In this document: one piece after another, positions 23,087 through 32,081 of the stretch
Position numbering within the stretch: the first letter of the stretch is position 1
Layout: every line of letters begins with the position of its first letter
Assembly: GCF_042186555.1 (NCBI RefSeq)
Contig: NC_133324.1
Location: 73,398,189-73,462,188, forward strand
DNA: 64,000 bases
From: Aquarana catesbeiana
Lineage: Eukaryota > Chordata > Amphibia > Anura > Ranidae
Direction: 5' to 3'
Translations under genes and position numbers: made by a program
Notes under the pieces: model-generated
Database searches by the model: none
Told to the model about the DNA's origin: nothing
What the model saw: only the letters and a program-made list of their open reading frames with translations

Positions 23087-23735
23087 TTCACTCCTCTTCT
23101 GCCTCCAGCACTCACTTGCAAAAGGAACAGACTCAGCTGGGACACCTTCAGTGAATCTTGCAAAAGCACGAGCCCTTTACAAGCAGGGACCCCGGGACCC
23201 TTTAGTTGTGTAGCAAAGTCCAGTGTCCAGCTTACATCCCTGTGGCCACTGATCCCAGCACCACCTCAAGGGCCACCAGACAGCCTCCTCTGCACTCCTT
23301 ATTCTTCCACCCGACTGCCCCTTGCTGGCCTGACCGATAAGTGTTTAGAAAAAAGGTACCCACCCCCTGCAAGCCTGTCTACTGGTGATAGGCTGGGGCC
23401 AGGATCAATACTCCAGGCAGCTCCTACTAAAATCCACCCTCTACTTCTGGAAGCTTCTCCAAGGCTCCAGAGAGAAGGGGGCGTTACCAGAGATGCTGCC
23501 TGCTGAGTCACTCAGCCCTGACCCAGATTTGGCAGCCAAGCCAAAATGTACCTACTTAAACAACTATGTACACTAGTTAGAGGGCGCTACACATGCATTT
23601 TGCCATGCCGAAATCCAGGTCACACTTGCAGTGCCATTAATTGTTAAAAGCATAAGTAACAGGTGCGCACTTGCAGAGCATTTTGTCATGATACAAATGC
23701 ACCTAAACATGTGGCGAAAAAGGAAAATTGCATAA

Positions 23736-24751
23736 TGTAGCAATAACTCACGGTGGAGCTGCTGGTTTAAAGCGGGCTGTTACCGTCACCTTCGTTACCT
23801 CAATTTCACCAGAACCGGGTCTAGGGTCCCGTTGAGCTTAATACCAGATAATGTAGGCACCGGACACTTGAGTATATTTTCCAAGGTTTTAATAAAGAGT
23901 AACTGAAGGAAGTAGCAGGAAAGAGGTAGAAGAAGAGTTGCAGGGAAGTTCAAATACCTTTTCTTTGTGTAATATTAGAAATTGGAATCTTGTAGATGAA
24001 TGTACTCTCCTTTTAGAGTTGAATCTTTGCCCGCCCAGATAGGTTTCTCTCACTAACCTAGCAGCTGATACATAGCACAAACAAAAGTCTCTGCCACAGA
24101 CTTAAATGTAATGGAAAGCTGTACGATCCTCTGCGACGGGATGTAATGGTTTACGATGAATAGCAAACAACACTGGAACCTTTAAGCCGACCCGGCAGTA
24201 CTATGCGGTAGGATTACTTTAGGATGCGTCCTCCAACTGAGTCACCAGGCCCCTCTCCAGACCAGCACTCTGCATGATACTTCCATGAGGGGTCCTCCCC
24301 TGGGATCTTCTCAGTTATCCAGCTTCTTCCCGTAGGACAGACAGCACAGGACCATTCCTCTGCCGCTGTGGTAGGCCCCAGACAGGCTTGTGGGCCTCCC
24401 GCTCGGAGGACCACGAGGTAGTACTCCTATAACACATACCTGTCGGCCAGGAGGGCCAGCAGGTGGAACGAAAGACCCTAAAACATGGCGTCTGTCCCAT
24501 AAATACCCTCTCCCAGAATGCAACTCGGAGGACCACCTCCACCGAGTTATCTCCAGGACAGAGGAGCACTTATACACTTTAACGTGTTGCCTTTCCAAAA
24601 CTGACCCATGGTAACAACGACACCCACAGTCACAGTGTGAAACTACATGCAACTCAGCCAAACTGGAACAGAGGCAAATCTGACTATGTATAAACAGATA
24701 ACCCACTAAATTTACCTATAAGCGGTAGATTGAAAATCTACCAGCGCTACA
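23736..24751 (-). mobile_element. Solo LTR (TGTAGC class), second copy
   Basis: The plus-strand ends TGTAGCAATAAC (23736) and CAGCGCTACA (24751) give an LTR of 1,016 bp bounded by TGTAGC...GCTACA. ATAA flanks both sides (23732-23735 and 24752-24755), a perfect 4-bp duplication. I orient it minus by the similarity of its TGTAGCGC start to the neighbouring LTR; this is less certain than its boundaries. No coding remains. The two LTRs differ in sequence, so they are distinct families or subfamilies. Confidence 0.65.
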
Positions 24752-24838
24752 ATAATTTATAGCTTGCTTTAGTTTTTACAGCTTCTGGTTACTGGTTATG
24801 TTAAAAGGACAGTATATAGTTCAAATAAATTTTGGGCA

Positions 24839-24980
24839 AAAACAGAGTTAGGTACCTGGTAACTCTTTTTCTAAGAAGTCTTCCAGGGCAGCATCCGAGA
24901 GATAGGCTCCTCCTTCCTAAAACAGGAAACACATTAGTCCACCATTATAAATTTCACACTCTTACCTGTGTGCCTCAGTT
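24839..24980. repeat. DIRS left inverted terminal repeat
   Basis: From about 24880 (TCTTCCAGGGCAGCATCCGA) to 24980 it is almost identical in reverse complement to 30383-30480. The outermost 40 bases (acagagttaggtacctgg...) are unique to this end and are copied, inverted, in the internal complementary region. Confidence 0.93.
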
Positions 24981-25053
24981 ATGTTAAAGCACCGAAGGAA
25001 TTCCCTGTAAGCTGCAAGCTCCCCCTCTGTACCTGGTTTTTGTTGTTTCAAGG

Positions 25054-25151
25054 GTGGGAACTAGTGCTGCCCTGGAAGACTTCTTAGAAAAAGAGTTACC
25101 AGGTACCTAACTCTGTTTTCTCGAATCGTCTTCCAGGGCAGCATCCGAGAG
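25054..25151. repeat. DIRS internal complementary region
   Basis: The first half (25054-25118) is the reverse complement of the left extremity, and the second half (25118-25151, TTCTCGAATCGTCTTCCAGG...) is the reverse complement of the right extremity. In DIRS elements this bridge templates joining of the two ends during circle formation. Its presence with matching sequence means the element was structurally competent when inserted. Confidence 0.92.
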
Positions 25152-25171
25152 GATATATCAAGCAATACTTA

Positions 25172-26329
25172 CTAGGGTGGGGTTAGAGACTGGAGCACTT
25201 TACGACCAAATGCTTGGTCTTGGTCAGACAGCTGGTCTATGCGGTAGTGCTTAGCGAAAGTACTGAAGCTCGACCATGTCGCTGCCCTGCAGATCTGCTC
25301 CGGAGTTGCCCCTGCTTTCTCTGCGGCCGAGGTTGCCCAGGCTCTAGTTGAGTGCGCTCTGATTTCACTAGGTGGAGTGAGATTCTGTGCCTTATAGGTA
25401 ATCTGTATGGCCATCCTTATCCATCTGCTGATGGTGCTTTTTGAAGCTGGTTTCCCTCTGTTGATTCCTGCATAGAGGATGAAGAGGGAGGTCGTTCTAC
25501 GCCATTCTTTTGTTCTTTCGAGATACGCTATGAGCGTGTTCCTTACATCAAGTTTGCTGTAAATGTTTCTTTTCCTACTATCCATGGTTGTTGGAAGTGA
25601 GGGTATGACGATGTTTTGGGTTCTGTGAAATGTAGAAGAGACCTTGGGTAGAAAGGCCGGATCTGGAGAGAGAATTATCTTGTCCAGATGTATTAGACAA
25701 AATGGTTCTATTGAAGATAGAGCTTGGATCTCACTCACTCTTCTGGCGGATACTAAGGCCAGAAGGAGCGCAGTTTTTAACGTGAGGTTTTTGTCTGAGC
25801 TGTCCTCGATAGGTTCAAACGGAGGGGAGAGAAAGCCCTTAAGTACTGTGCCCATGTCCCAGGTGGGAGTTTTGTACAATTTGGCTGGTTTGGATCTTTT
25901 AAGAGCTATGAGGAATCGTCTTATCAGCGGGTCTTCCGCTAGTCTAGTATCCATGACCGAGGAAAGTGCTGCAACTTGTACTTTCAGGGTACTTGGTGAT
26001 ATGTTTTTGTCTGCACCATCTTGTAGGAAGTCCAAAACTATTGGAATTATCCCACCGTTGGAGATTGGTCTGTCTTCGTACCAAGAAACAAATTTTTTCC
26101 TTATTTTCTCATAGATGGCTCTCGTTACCGGCTTTCTGCTGTTTAAGATGGTGTTGATTACTCTGTCCGACAGGCCTTTGTTCTGGAGTTTTACCCTCTC
26201 AGTAACCAAGCCGAGAGCTTCAAGATTTTGTGGTTCGGATGGTTGACTGGGCCTTGTGACAGTAGATCCGGGCGGTCCGTCAGTGTCAGCTGAGGTTGTA
26301 TGCTGAGATTTTTTAAATGACTGAACCAT
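25172..26329 (-). CDS. DIRS tyrosine recombinase
   Basis: A 385-residue frame from ATG at 26329, open to its stop. It is the site-specific recombinase that integrates the circular DNA form of the element. An N-terminal SAM-like helical domain (about residues 45-150) precedes the catalytic domain. The R-H-R-Y set is visible: RRVSE at about 196-197, HSTR (H326, R329) and HYR (Y362), with the expected W352 between. It overlaps the end of the RNase H frame by about 140 bp, in a different frame, as in other DIRS1-group elements. The start codon is my choice; the frame continues further upstream as antisense-free overlap with the RNase H region. Confidence 0.85.
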   Translation of the reverse strand: MVQSFKKSQHTTSADTDGPPGSTVTRPSQPSEPQNLEALGLVTERVKLQNKGLSDRVINTILNSRKPVTRAIYEKIRKKFVSWYEDRPISNGGIIPIVLDFLQDGADKNISPSTLKVQVAALSSVMDTRLAEDPLIRRFLIALKRSKPAKLYKTPTWDMGTVLKGFLSPPFEPIEDSSDKNLTLKTALLLALVSARRVSEIQALSSIEPFCLIHLDKIILSPDPAFLPKVSSTFHRTQNIVIPSLPTTMDSRKRNIYSKLDVRNTLIAYLERTKEWRRTTSLFILYAGINRGKPASKSTISRWIRMAIQITYKAQNLTPPSEIRAHSTRAWATSAAEKAGATPEQICRAATWSSFSTFAKHYRIDQLSDQDQAFGRKVLQSLTPP

Positions 26330-27285
26330 GCTCTCTGGGGCCAGTGTGGTGCTATTAGTATTACTGTTGTTTTCTCTGCCTTGATTTTTTGGATTACTTT
26401 TGGGATTATGGCAGTTGGAGGGAATGCATAGCACAGATGCCATTTCCAGTTTTGGTTGAAAGCATCCACCCCGCTGTTGCCATCTGTAGGGTCCAGGGAG
26501 AAAAATATCAGAGATTTTGCGTTCGCCCTGGAAGCAAATAGGTCTACTTCGGGTATTCCCCACTTCTGGGTGATTTGAGTGAAGGTTGTTTGGTTTAGTG
26601 ACCATTCCGTGTGTTTTATCGTTTTCCGGCTCAGGAAATCTGCCACTGTATTGTCTGTTCCTTTTAGATGAATACCGGATATCGATCTTATGTTCACTTC
26701 TGTCCACAGTAGGATAGATTGTGTCAGTCTCATCAGATTTTGGGATTTTGTGCCCCCTTGTCTGTTTAGGTATGCGACTGTCGTTGCGTTGTCTGATTGT
26801 ATCTTTACATCCTTCCCCTGTAATGCTGGCTTGAAGGTTTTTAGCGCTTCCCCCACAGCTTTCAGCTCTCTCAAGTTTGAGGAGGCTTGTGCCCATTTGG
26901 GTGTCCATTTCCCTTGCGAGAACCGCCCTTCCATGTGGGCTCCCCATCCTAGGGCGCTTGCATCGGTGGTGATGCTGACTGGATTGACTTGAGCCCATCT
27001 GCGCCCCTCGATGACCCGAAGTGGGTTGAGCCACCAGTAGAGTGTTTGTTTGACTGTGGCGGGGACGGGAATGGATTTTTCTAGGGATGCTTGCCTGCCA
27101 TCCCATTGGGACAGAATGTAGTTCTGTAAGGGTCGCATGTGAATTTGTGCCCAGGTGATGGCTGGAATGGAAGACGTCATCAGTCCTAGTACGGACATTC
27201 CGTGCCTGATCGTTGTGGAATGGTTCCTTAGCAGGGACGTAATTGCTTCTGTCATTTTTACGTCTTTTTCCTTTGTTAGGAAAAT
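26191..27285 (-). CDS. DIRS RNase H and C-terminal Pol region
   Basis: This frame carries the second half of the DIRS polyprotein. It is displaced one frame from the RT by an indel near 27285. RNase H acidic residues are seen at TDAS (D98 counted from the methionine at 27255), NLRELKAV (E130), QSDN (D155) and TDNTVADFLSR (D206). After it comes a conserved DIRS block with VDLFASRAN, WHLCYAFPP and VILIAPHWPQRAWF; this is the region sometimes described as methyltransferase-like. RNase H removes template RNA during cDNA synthesis. The frame stops at 26191, inside the recombinase frame. Confidence 0.85.
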   Translation of the reverse strand: MFLTKEKDVKMTEAITSLLRNHSTTIRHGMSVLGLMTSSIPAITWAQIHMRPLQNYILSQWDGRQASLEKSIPVPATVKQTLYWWLNPLRVIEGRRWAQVNPVSITTDASALGWGAHMEGRFSQGKWTPKWAQASSNLRELKAVGEALKTFKPALQGKDVKIQSDNATTVAYLNRQGGTKSQNLMRLTQSILLWTEVNIRSISGIHLKGTDNTVADFLSRKTIKHTEWSLNQTTFTQITQKWGIPEVDLFASRANAKSLIFFSLDPTDGNSGVDAFNQNWKWHLCYAFPPTAIIPKVIQKIKAEKTTVILIAPHWPQRAWFSHLKNLSIQPQLTLTDRPDLLSQGPVNHPNHKILKLSAWLLRG

Positions 27286-28123
27286 TTGACAGTCTGGAGT
27301 CCAGCACGTATCCCAGGTACACTACTCTCTGGCTTGGGATCATTTGCGATTTCTCTGCGTTTATTAACCATCCCAGGTTTTGCAGATAGATCATACTCTT
27401 GCGCAGGTTGTTTTCTAGGATTGCTGCTGAGTCCGCAAAGAACAGGAGGTCGTCTAAGTATGGTATTATTCCAATACCCTCCTGTCTTAGACCTTTTAGT
27501 GCTTCCGCCATTATTTTTGAGAATATTCTTGGAGCCGAGGAGATTCCGAAGGGGAGAGCTGTGTACTGTAGGTGCAGCGTAGCTGCTGGCCCCTGGATTG
27601 CGAACCTTAGAAACTTTTGGTGATCCTTCCTTATGGGGACATGTAGGTAGGCATCCTGTAAGTCTAGTGTTGCCATGAATGTCTCCTGCGGTAGGATGTT
27701 CCTGATTGAATAGATAGATTCCATTCTGAATCTCTTGTATCTTATTCCTCGGTTGAGTGGTTTGAGGTTTAGTATCAGCCTTAGTTTGCCTGATGGTTTT
27801 CTTTTTGCGAAGATGTGTGAGTAGAAGCCCTTTTGTTCCTCCTCTTGGGGAACGTGACAAATCACCTTCTGATCTAATAGTTTCTGTAGGGATTCTAGAA
27901 ACACCTTTGCTTGATTGCTGTCCTTGGGTAGCATGGTCGCTAAGTATTTGGTTGGGGGGCGGTTGGAGAATTCTATTGCGTAACCATCCGTTATGGTGCG
28001 CAGTATGAATTTGTTTTCTGTTATCTCCTCCCATTGGTGGGAGAAAGCCGCCAATCTGCCCCCCACCTGAAGGCAGTCATTGTTTTTTGTTCTTTTGGGT
28101 ATTAGGCTTGAGGATGAATTCAC
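27286..28123 (-). CDS. DIRS reverse transcriptase domain (frameshifted from RNase H)
   Basis: About 279 residues of RT, beginning near VGGRLAAFSHQW, the usual start of DIRS Pol. It shows KRKPSGKLRLILNLKPLN, the catalytic ATLDLQDAYLHV, PFGISSAPRIF and PYLDDLLFFA (YLDD at residues 222-225 counting from 28123). The frame overlaps the end of the Gag-like frame by 47 bases. No ATG precedes the domain; the position 28123 is GTG, so translation may rely on overlap or frameshifting. After GYVLDSRL the reading frame goes wrong by one base relative to RNase H, which I take as a mutation because the following sense sequence FLTKEKDVKMTEAI continues in the other frame. Confidence 0.85.
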
Positions 28124-29243
28124 TTTTGCCTTTCTTGTTTTGTTGACCCCAGTGCTTTTTTGCCCCTGGCTTATTGAATTTCTTGAAATGCCGAAAGGGT
28201 GCCTTCCCTTGTCTCTTCTTGATTTGAGGGAACCCCTTATTTTTTGCTGCAGTCCTATCCAGGACTGTTTCTAGTTCGGGACCAAACAGTAGGTCTCCAG
28301 TGAATGGTATGCCACATAAACGGTTCTTGGAAGGTGCATCCCCCCCCCAGGATTTTAACCACAGGGCTCTGCGGGCCGAGTTTAGTAGTGCCGTGGTCCT
28401 AGAGGATATTCTGACAGTTTCTGCTGAAGCATCTGCCAAGAAAGCTGCCGCTCTAGTTAGTGTGGGGATGGTTTTAATTAGTTCCTCCCTGGGTGTGTCG
28501 TTCTCCAATAGATCTTGCAGCTGGGTTAGCCAGATTAGCAAGGTTCGGGCTGTGCAGGTGGAAGCAATAGCCGGATTTAGGTTTGCCGCCCCTGCTTCCC
28601 ATGCCCTTTTCAGGAGAGCTTCTATTTTCTTGTCCATGGGGTCGCTGAGGGTACCTGCGTCATCAAAAGCCAAGTCCGATTTGTTCGTGATTTTTGCCAG
28701 AGAGGCATCCACCTTGGGGCATTTAGCCCAGGTTTTGGTGTCTGCTTCCGCAAACGGGTATCTGCGTTTGATTGTGGCGGGGATGAAAAGCTTTTTCTCT
28801 GGGTCTTCCCATTCCTTTTTGACTATGTCTTTAAGTGTTTGGTGTACCGGGAACGTTCTTGGCTTCTTGGGCTGGAGCCCTTTGTACATTCTGTCATGCA
28901 TAGTGAGTTCTGCGGTTTTCTGTTCTTTAATGCCTAGAGTGTCAGTGATGGCTTTGAGAAGACTGTCTGTGTCCTCAGAAGGAAACAGGTTGCAGTCTGT
29001 CGTGTCATCTTCCTCCTCTGAGTCTGAACAGATACCGTCTTCTGATTCAGATTGTTCAGATTCATCTGAATCCACCTCTTGTTCTGCCTGTACCTTGTTC
29101 TCCCTTGGAATGTGTGTTCCGCTGGTAGATGGGATACTGGCCTGAGCGACACTTGCTGGCGTTTCTAATTTCTCTATAGCTGAGCGTAGTGGTGCCATGG
29201 TGCTCTGAATTTCTTTCTTAAAAGAATTGAGCAGGTCTTTCAA
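28077..29243 (-). CDS. DIRS Gag-like protein, main exon (frameshifted at its 5' end)
   Basis: About 388 residues with an acidic, serine-rich N-terminal part (ESEQSESEDG region, about 55-85), a mostly helical middle (TIPTLTRAAAFLADASAETVRISSRTT) and a basic C-terminus (KNKKQ end). It is the putative capsid-like protein of the element. Position 29243 is TTG, not ATG: the true N-terminus lies upstream across a one-base shift between 29244 and 29290, where the zinc-finger segment is read in another frame. The antisense 281-residue frame over this region is a shadow. Confidence 0.8.
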   Translation of the reverse strand: MKDLLNSFKKEIQSTMAPLRSAIEKLETPASVAQASIPSTSGTHIPRENKVQAEQEVDSDESEQSESEDGICSDSEEEDDTTDCNLFPSEDTDSLLKAITDTLGIKEQKTAELTMHDRMYKGLQPKKPRTFPVHQTLKDIVKKEWEDPEKKLFIPATIKRRYPFAEADTKTWAKCPKVDASLAKITNKSDLAFDDAGTLSDPMDKKIEALLKRAWEAGAANLNPAIASTCTARTLLIWLTQLQDLLENDTPREELIKTIPTLTRAAAFLADASAETVRISSRTTALLNSARRALWLKSWGGDAPSKNRLCGIPFTGDLLFGPELETVLDRTAAKNKGFPQIKKRQGKAPFRHFKKFNKPGAKKHWGQQNKKGKSEFILKPNTQKNKKQ

Positions 29244-29379
29244 AAATCCCTGTGGATTCTTTTGCCACCATTTTGTCTAAGCATTTCTGACACAGGGGCT
29301 TTTTCCAATCTGGGGAAAGCCTGTGGCTGCATGAGGCACATGTTTTGCCTTTAGCCTTCCTTTCCTCAGGGGTCTTTGC
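29244..29379 (-). pseudogene. DIRS Gag cysteine-rich segment (exon 2 start)
   Basis: Reads AKTPEERKAKGKTCASC, a stretch including SHRLSPDW, then LCQKCLDKMV, with two C-x2-C pairs that look like a zinc-binding module. It begins directly after a consensus splice acceptor (TTGCAG at 29380-29385) and is in frame with exon 1 through the proposed intron. About 29250-29290 a one-base indel separates it from the main Gag frame, and this frame stops soon afterwards. Confidence 0.6.
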
Positions 29380-29492
29380 CTGCAAGCGAGCATAGAGAAC
29401 AACAAAGAAAAACCCCGTGAGTCAAAGGAACTGCCTGTAGATAGGCAGTAAAGAGGTTAAGACAGAGATAATTCAAGAATATTCTGGCTTAC

Positions 29493-29549
29493 CTTGGAGC
29501 TGTCCTGATTTGCAGGATCTGCAGGGCAGGGTGGGGAAGCGTCAGACAT
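29493..29549 (-). CDS. DIRS Gag exon 1 (predicted)
   Basis: ATG at 29549 opens 19 codons, MSDASPPCPADPANQDSSK, ending in AAG immediately before GTAAGCC, a strong splice donor. The 113-bp intron 29380-29492 ends in ttgcag, and the join keeps frame with the cysteine-rich segment. Without splicing the frame runs into a stop after about ten further codons. The intron is an inference from sequence alone. Confidence 0.55.
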
Positions 29550-29649
29550 GATCAGCCACCAGGATCCTCTGCTTAGAGGCCTTTTTATCTGCTTCCTGCA
29601 TAAGCTCCGGCCCCGCCCCCGGCTGACCCCGTGCAGGTTGGTGGACACA

Positions 29650-30382
29650 CCTGCACATGCCGCTGTATTGTAGAGTAACTGTGCTGGTAGTGAAGGGTAG
29701 CATTGAACAAATTTGCTATTTGTATTCTGTTTTCTCTTTTTTTTTTTTTTTTAAACTTCCCGCCCCTAGGAGTCCCTGCTCTATCTCCGCAGTAGATAGA
29801 CTACGGGAAAATGGCCGCCAACCCGGAAGCGGAACTTCCTCAGCGCCATCTTGGTACACCCCCGACTTCCTGTAGCGGCCTGTGGCGGTGAGGACGCTGC
29901 TGCGCCGCCCGGAGAGCGGCGGATTCGTTTGGGGGGACAGCCGCAGCCACCAGGGACCTAATTTAGAAGGTGCAAACCCCTCCCTGCTAGACCCTCTGCT
30001 GCTGAGGATTTCGGCAGCGGTCGGCGGCGGTGGGGGGGGGGGGCGCCCATCTATGCATGTATCCATCCCCCCTGGCGGGCTCCAGATTCTGCGGAAAGCC
30101 AGAGGGGGGTGCTTGCGGAAGCATACACAGGCCTAAACAGAGGCATGGGGTGGGGATGACAGAGTCCTCCTGCAGCCTGGGGGGATGATTGCAGACCCCT
30201 CAGTAGGGGCGAAATCTCAGGCTTTGAGCAATGTTGCCCAGTGCTGCGCCTGCTCGCCCTCCCAAAGCCCCTTGGGCTGTATGGGATGCTGGCAGGGGGT
30301 CTCCTGCAACAAGCACAGAGACAGGTGAAAATAAAATAACAAACGTTCTTGCAGCTCCTGTGGGTCCGGAGGAAACACAAAC
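29650..30382 (-). other. DIRS 5' leader, GC-rich, presumed promoter region
   Basis: Non-coding sequence between the inverted terminal repeat and the Gag start. It includes 'aaaatggccgcca' on the plus strand (consensus YY1-like AAGATGGCGGCC-type, in imperfect form) near 29808-29820 and a G run at 30030-30043. No frame here has a recognised product. Confidence 0.5.
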
Positions 30383-30496
30383 AACTGAGGCACACAGGTA
30401 AGAGTGTGAAATTTATAATGGTGGACTAATGTGTTTCCTGTTTTAGGGAGGAGGAGCCTATCTCTCGGATGCTGCCCTGGAAGACGATTCGAGAAA
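30383..30496. repeat. DIRS right inverted terminal repeat
   Basis: Reverse complement of the left repeat from AACTGAGGCACACAGGTAAG through the CCTGGAAGAC block, ending GATTCGAGAAA at 30496. The last about 15 bases are specific to this end and recur, inverted, in the internal complementary region. Confidence 0.93.
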
Positions 30497-31875
30497 GTCA
30501 GTTTCACCCTCACTATTACAGTAACAGAGGATGGACAGATAACATCACAATCTCTGACCTTGGCCAACTGCAGAGCACCTCCTACTTACTAAAATAGATA
30601 CAAGGCTTCTCTTGAGCAGTGGAGGTACAGACGCTTGAGCAACCGCCAGAAGGGGATGCTGCTTAAATGTAGCATAGGCTACAACAGTGAATTACAGCTT
30701 CACCATAGGCCACACAAAAAGGTGGCATCTAGAGAATTTGAGCCCACGCTCCAATTTGCCAAGTTTGGCTTAAATTTGTACCCAAAGAAGGGAAGCAGGG
30801 AGACCTAGATAGGCAGTTCATTTACCTCTAGTCATAAAAATCAGAGCCCTGGCCTATCTGCCCCGGTGCCCTGGTTGTTATCGGAAGGTTCAAGTTGCCA
30901 TTTTGCCTCGGAACCACCTGGCTGCATGCCCAAGAAGAACAAATCAGGTCACAAAATGGCCGATTAATATTTGTACAGGTGACAAACAAACTTTAAATAG
31001 TGCAGTTGGTGTGATTCACCTAAGTAGAAACTTGTCAGACAGAATTTTAGGCCCGTGACACGGGAGTCAGTAGGCAGAGGCTTCTCATCTCAGCTGCGAT
31101 CTTCAGGCTAGCACATGTCAGGTCACGTCCAGATAAACATCCCGAGCCTAGCTATGCAGAAACTGAACATCTACGTCTCGTAGAGGAGCAGGAAACGATG
31201 GGAGATGACAACATGAGACGAAACCCGCGCAATGAGGATTATATAGAATACACGCCTTGCGCATAAGGTCTATGGCTCTTCCTGTACAAGCAGAGCATTG
31301 CGACATCAGGACCTGCTGTTTATATAATCTGAATCATAGCAATCTGCCAACACCCACTATACCCCACTCACATTCACTAGAGCTTCAGATAAAAGGTGCT
31401 GGCACATTTTGCAGTGGGCATACCATTTTGTGGCGCCCGTTGAACCATAATTTTGCCTCATAAATCACATGGTACCTCCTCCAATGAACGTCCTTCACCA
31501 CCTGACCTCTCAGTGTATGTCAGACTGTGTATGTGGTTTTAATTGAAGGCAAAACTTGAGTTGTCCACTTAGATTTTTTTTTTTCTTGTGCTCAAAGTAA
31601 CTTTATATATTTTTGGATTACAGCATTTTGATTCAAAGTATTTTTTAAATCTAATTATTTGGGGTTTTGTTTTTGATAACAGGTAGAAAGTTAAACTGTC
31701 TTTTGGATAGTAACAGAGAATACTTACAGCATGCATCAATTTTAATTGTGGGTCACAGGGTTCAATCATGAAATAAAAAATAAATAAATAAAAAAATAAA
31801 AATAAAAAAAGGATTTTCTGTTAATTATTGGTTTTTGTGTTTGTGGGTCACCTGAAGTTTTACATAGGTCACTTC
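30497..31875. other. No gene recognised
   Basis: Flank of the DIRS element. No protein similarity, no RNA gene, and no repeat boundaries that I can support. Confidence 0.4.
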
Positions 31876-32013
31876 CAATACTGTTTTGGAAGAGAAGAAC
31901 AGAGAGATCTGGAAGCCGCACACCAGACTGATGAGAAGTGCCTTTATTGATAAAAAAGCTGGATCATGGGGAGGTATACAAAACACTATAGCAGAAGTGT
32001 ACAGGGATCATCT

Positions 32014-32047
32014 GACACGTTTCGCACTCACGAGTGCTTACTCATAG
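32014..32047 (-). ncRNA. Hammerhead ribozyme relic, left palindrome arm
   Basis: Minus strand from 32047: CTATGAGTAA, stem II GCACTC-GT-GAGTGC, then GAAACGTGTC. The GAAA box and cleavage-site GTC are intact and stem II pairs fully. Box I is CTATGAG where CTGATGAG is expected, one base short, and falls at the palindrome centre, so the 5' strand of stem I is missing or replaced. Probably non-cleaving on its own. Confidence 0.55.
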
Positions 32048-32081
32048 CTATGAGTAAGCACTCGTGAGTGCAAAACGCGTC
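32048..32081 (+). ncRNA. Hammerhead ribozyme relic, right palindrome arm
   Basis: Mirror of the minus-strand copy: CTATGAGTAA, stem II GCACTC-GT-GAGTGC, then AAAACGCGTC. Here the GAAA box has become AAAA while GCGTC is the typical Penelope-type ending. Two different lesions in the two arms show independent decay after the inverted duplication formed. Confidence 0.55.

Larger units (their letters stand above)
21211..23591 (-). mobile_element. Solo LTR (TGTAGC class) split by a Tc1 element
   Basis: On the minus strand an LTR begins TGTAGCGCCCTCTAACTAG at 23591 and ends ...GTGCACTACA at 21211. CATG lies immediately outside both ends (21207-21210 and 23592-23595), a perfect 4-bp target duplication typical of Gypsy-type insertions. 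AATAAA occurs near 21345 in the minus sense, a plausible LTR polyadenylation signal, which supports the orientation. Removing the Tc1 copy at 21440-23086 leaves an LTR of about 734 bp. No internal coding region remains, so it arose by LTR-LTR recombination. Confidence 0.65.
24839..30496 (-). mobile_element. DIRS-type tyrosine-recombinase retrotransposon, nearly complete
   Basis: About 5.66 kb on the minus strand. Structural hallmarks: inverted terminal repeats (24839-24980 and 30383-30496), and an internal complementary region at 25054-25151 that joins the outer sequences of both ends, as needed for the circular DIRS intermediate. AAA lies at both extremities, fitting a trinucleotide-overlap recombination. 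There is no target-site duplication, as expected for this class. Coding order (minus strand) is Gag-like, RT with RNase H, then tyrosine recombinase, with overlapping frames. Two frameshifts (near 29250-29290 and 27285) interrupt Gag and RT/RNase H. The leader 29650-30380 is GC-rich and would hold the promoter. Confidence 0.93.

Noticed and set aside
28300..29145. 281-codon plus-strand frame
   Set aside because: Antisense shadow of the DIRS Gag-like frame on the minus strand, which has the coherent composition and context.
31926..31934. CTGATGAG as a separate hammerhead start
   Set aside because: No stem II or GAAA box follows at suitable distance; the same arm has a better core at 32014-32047.
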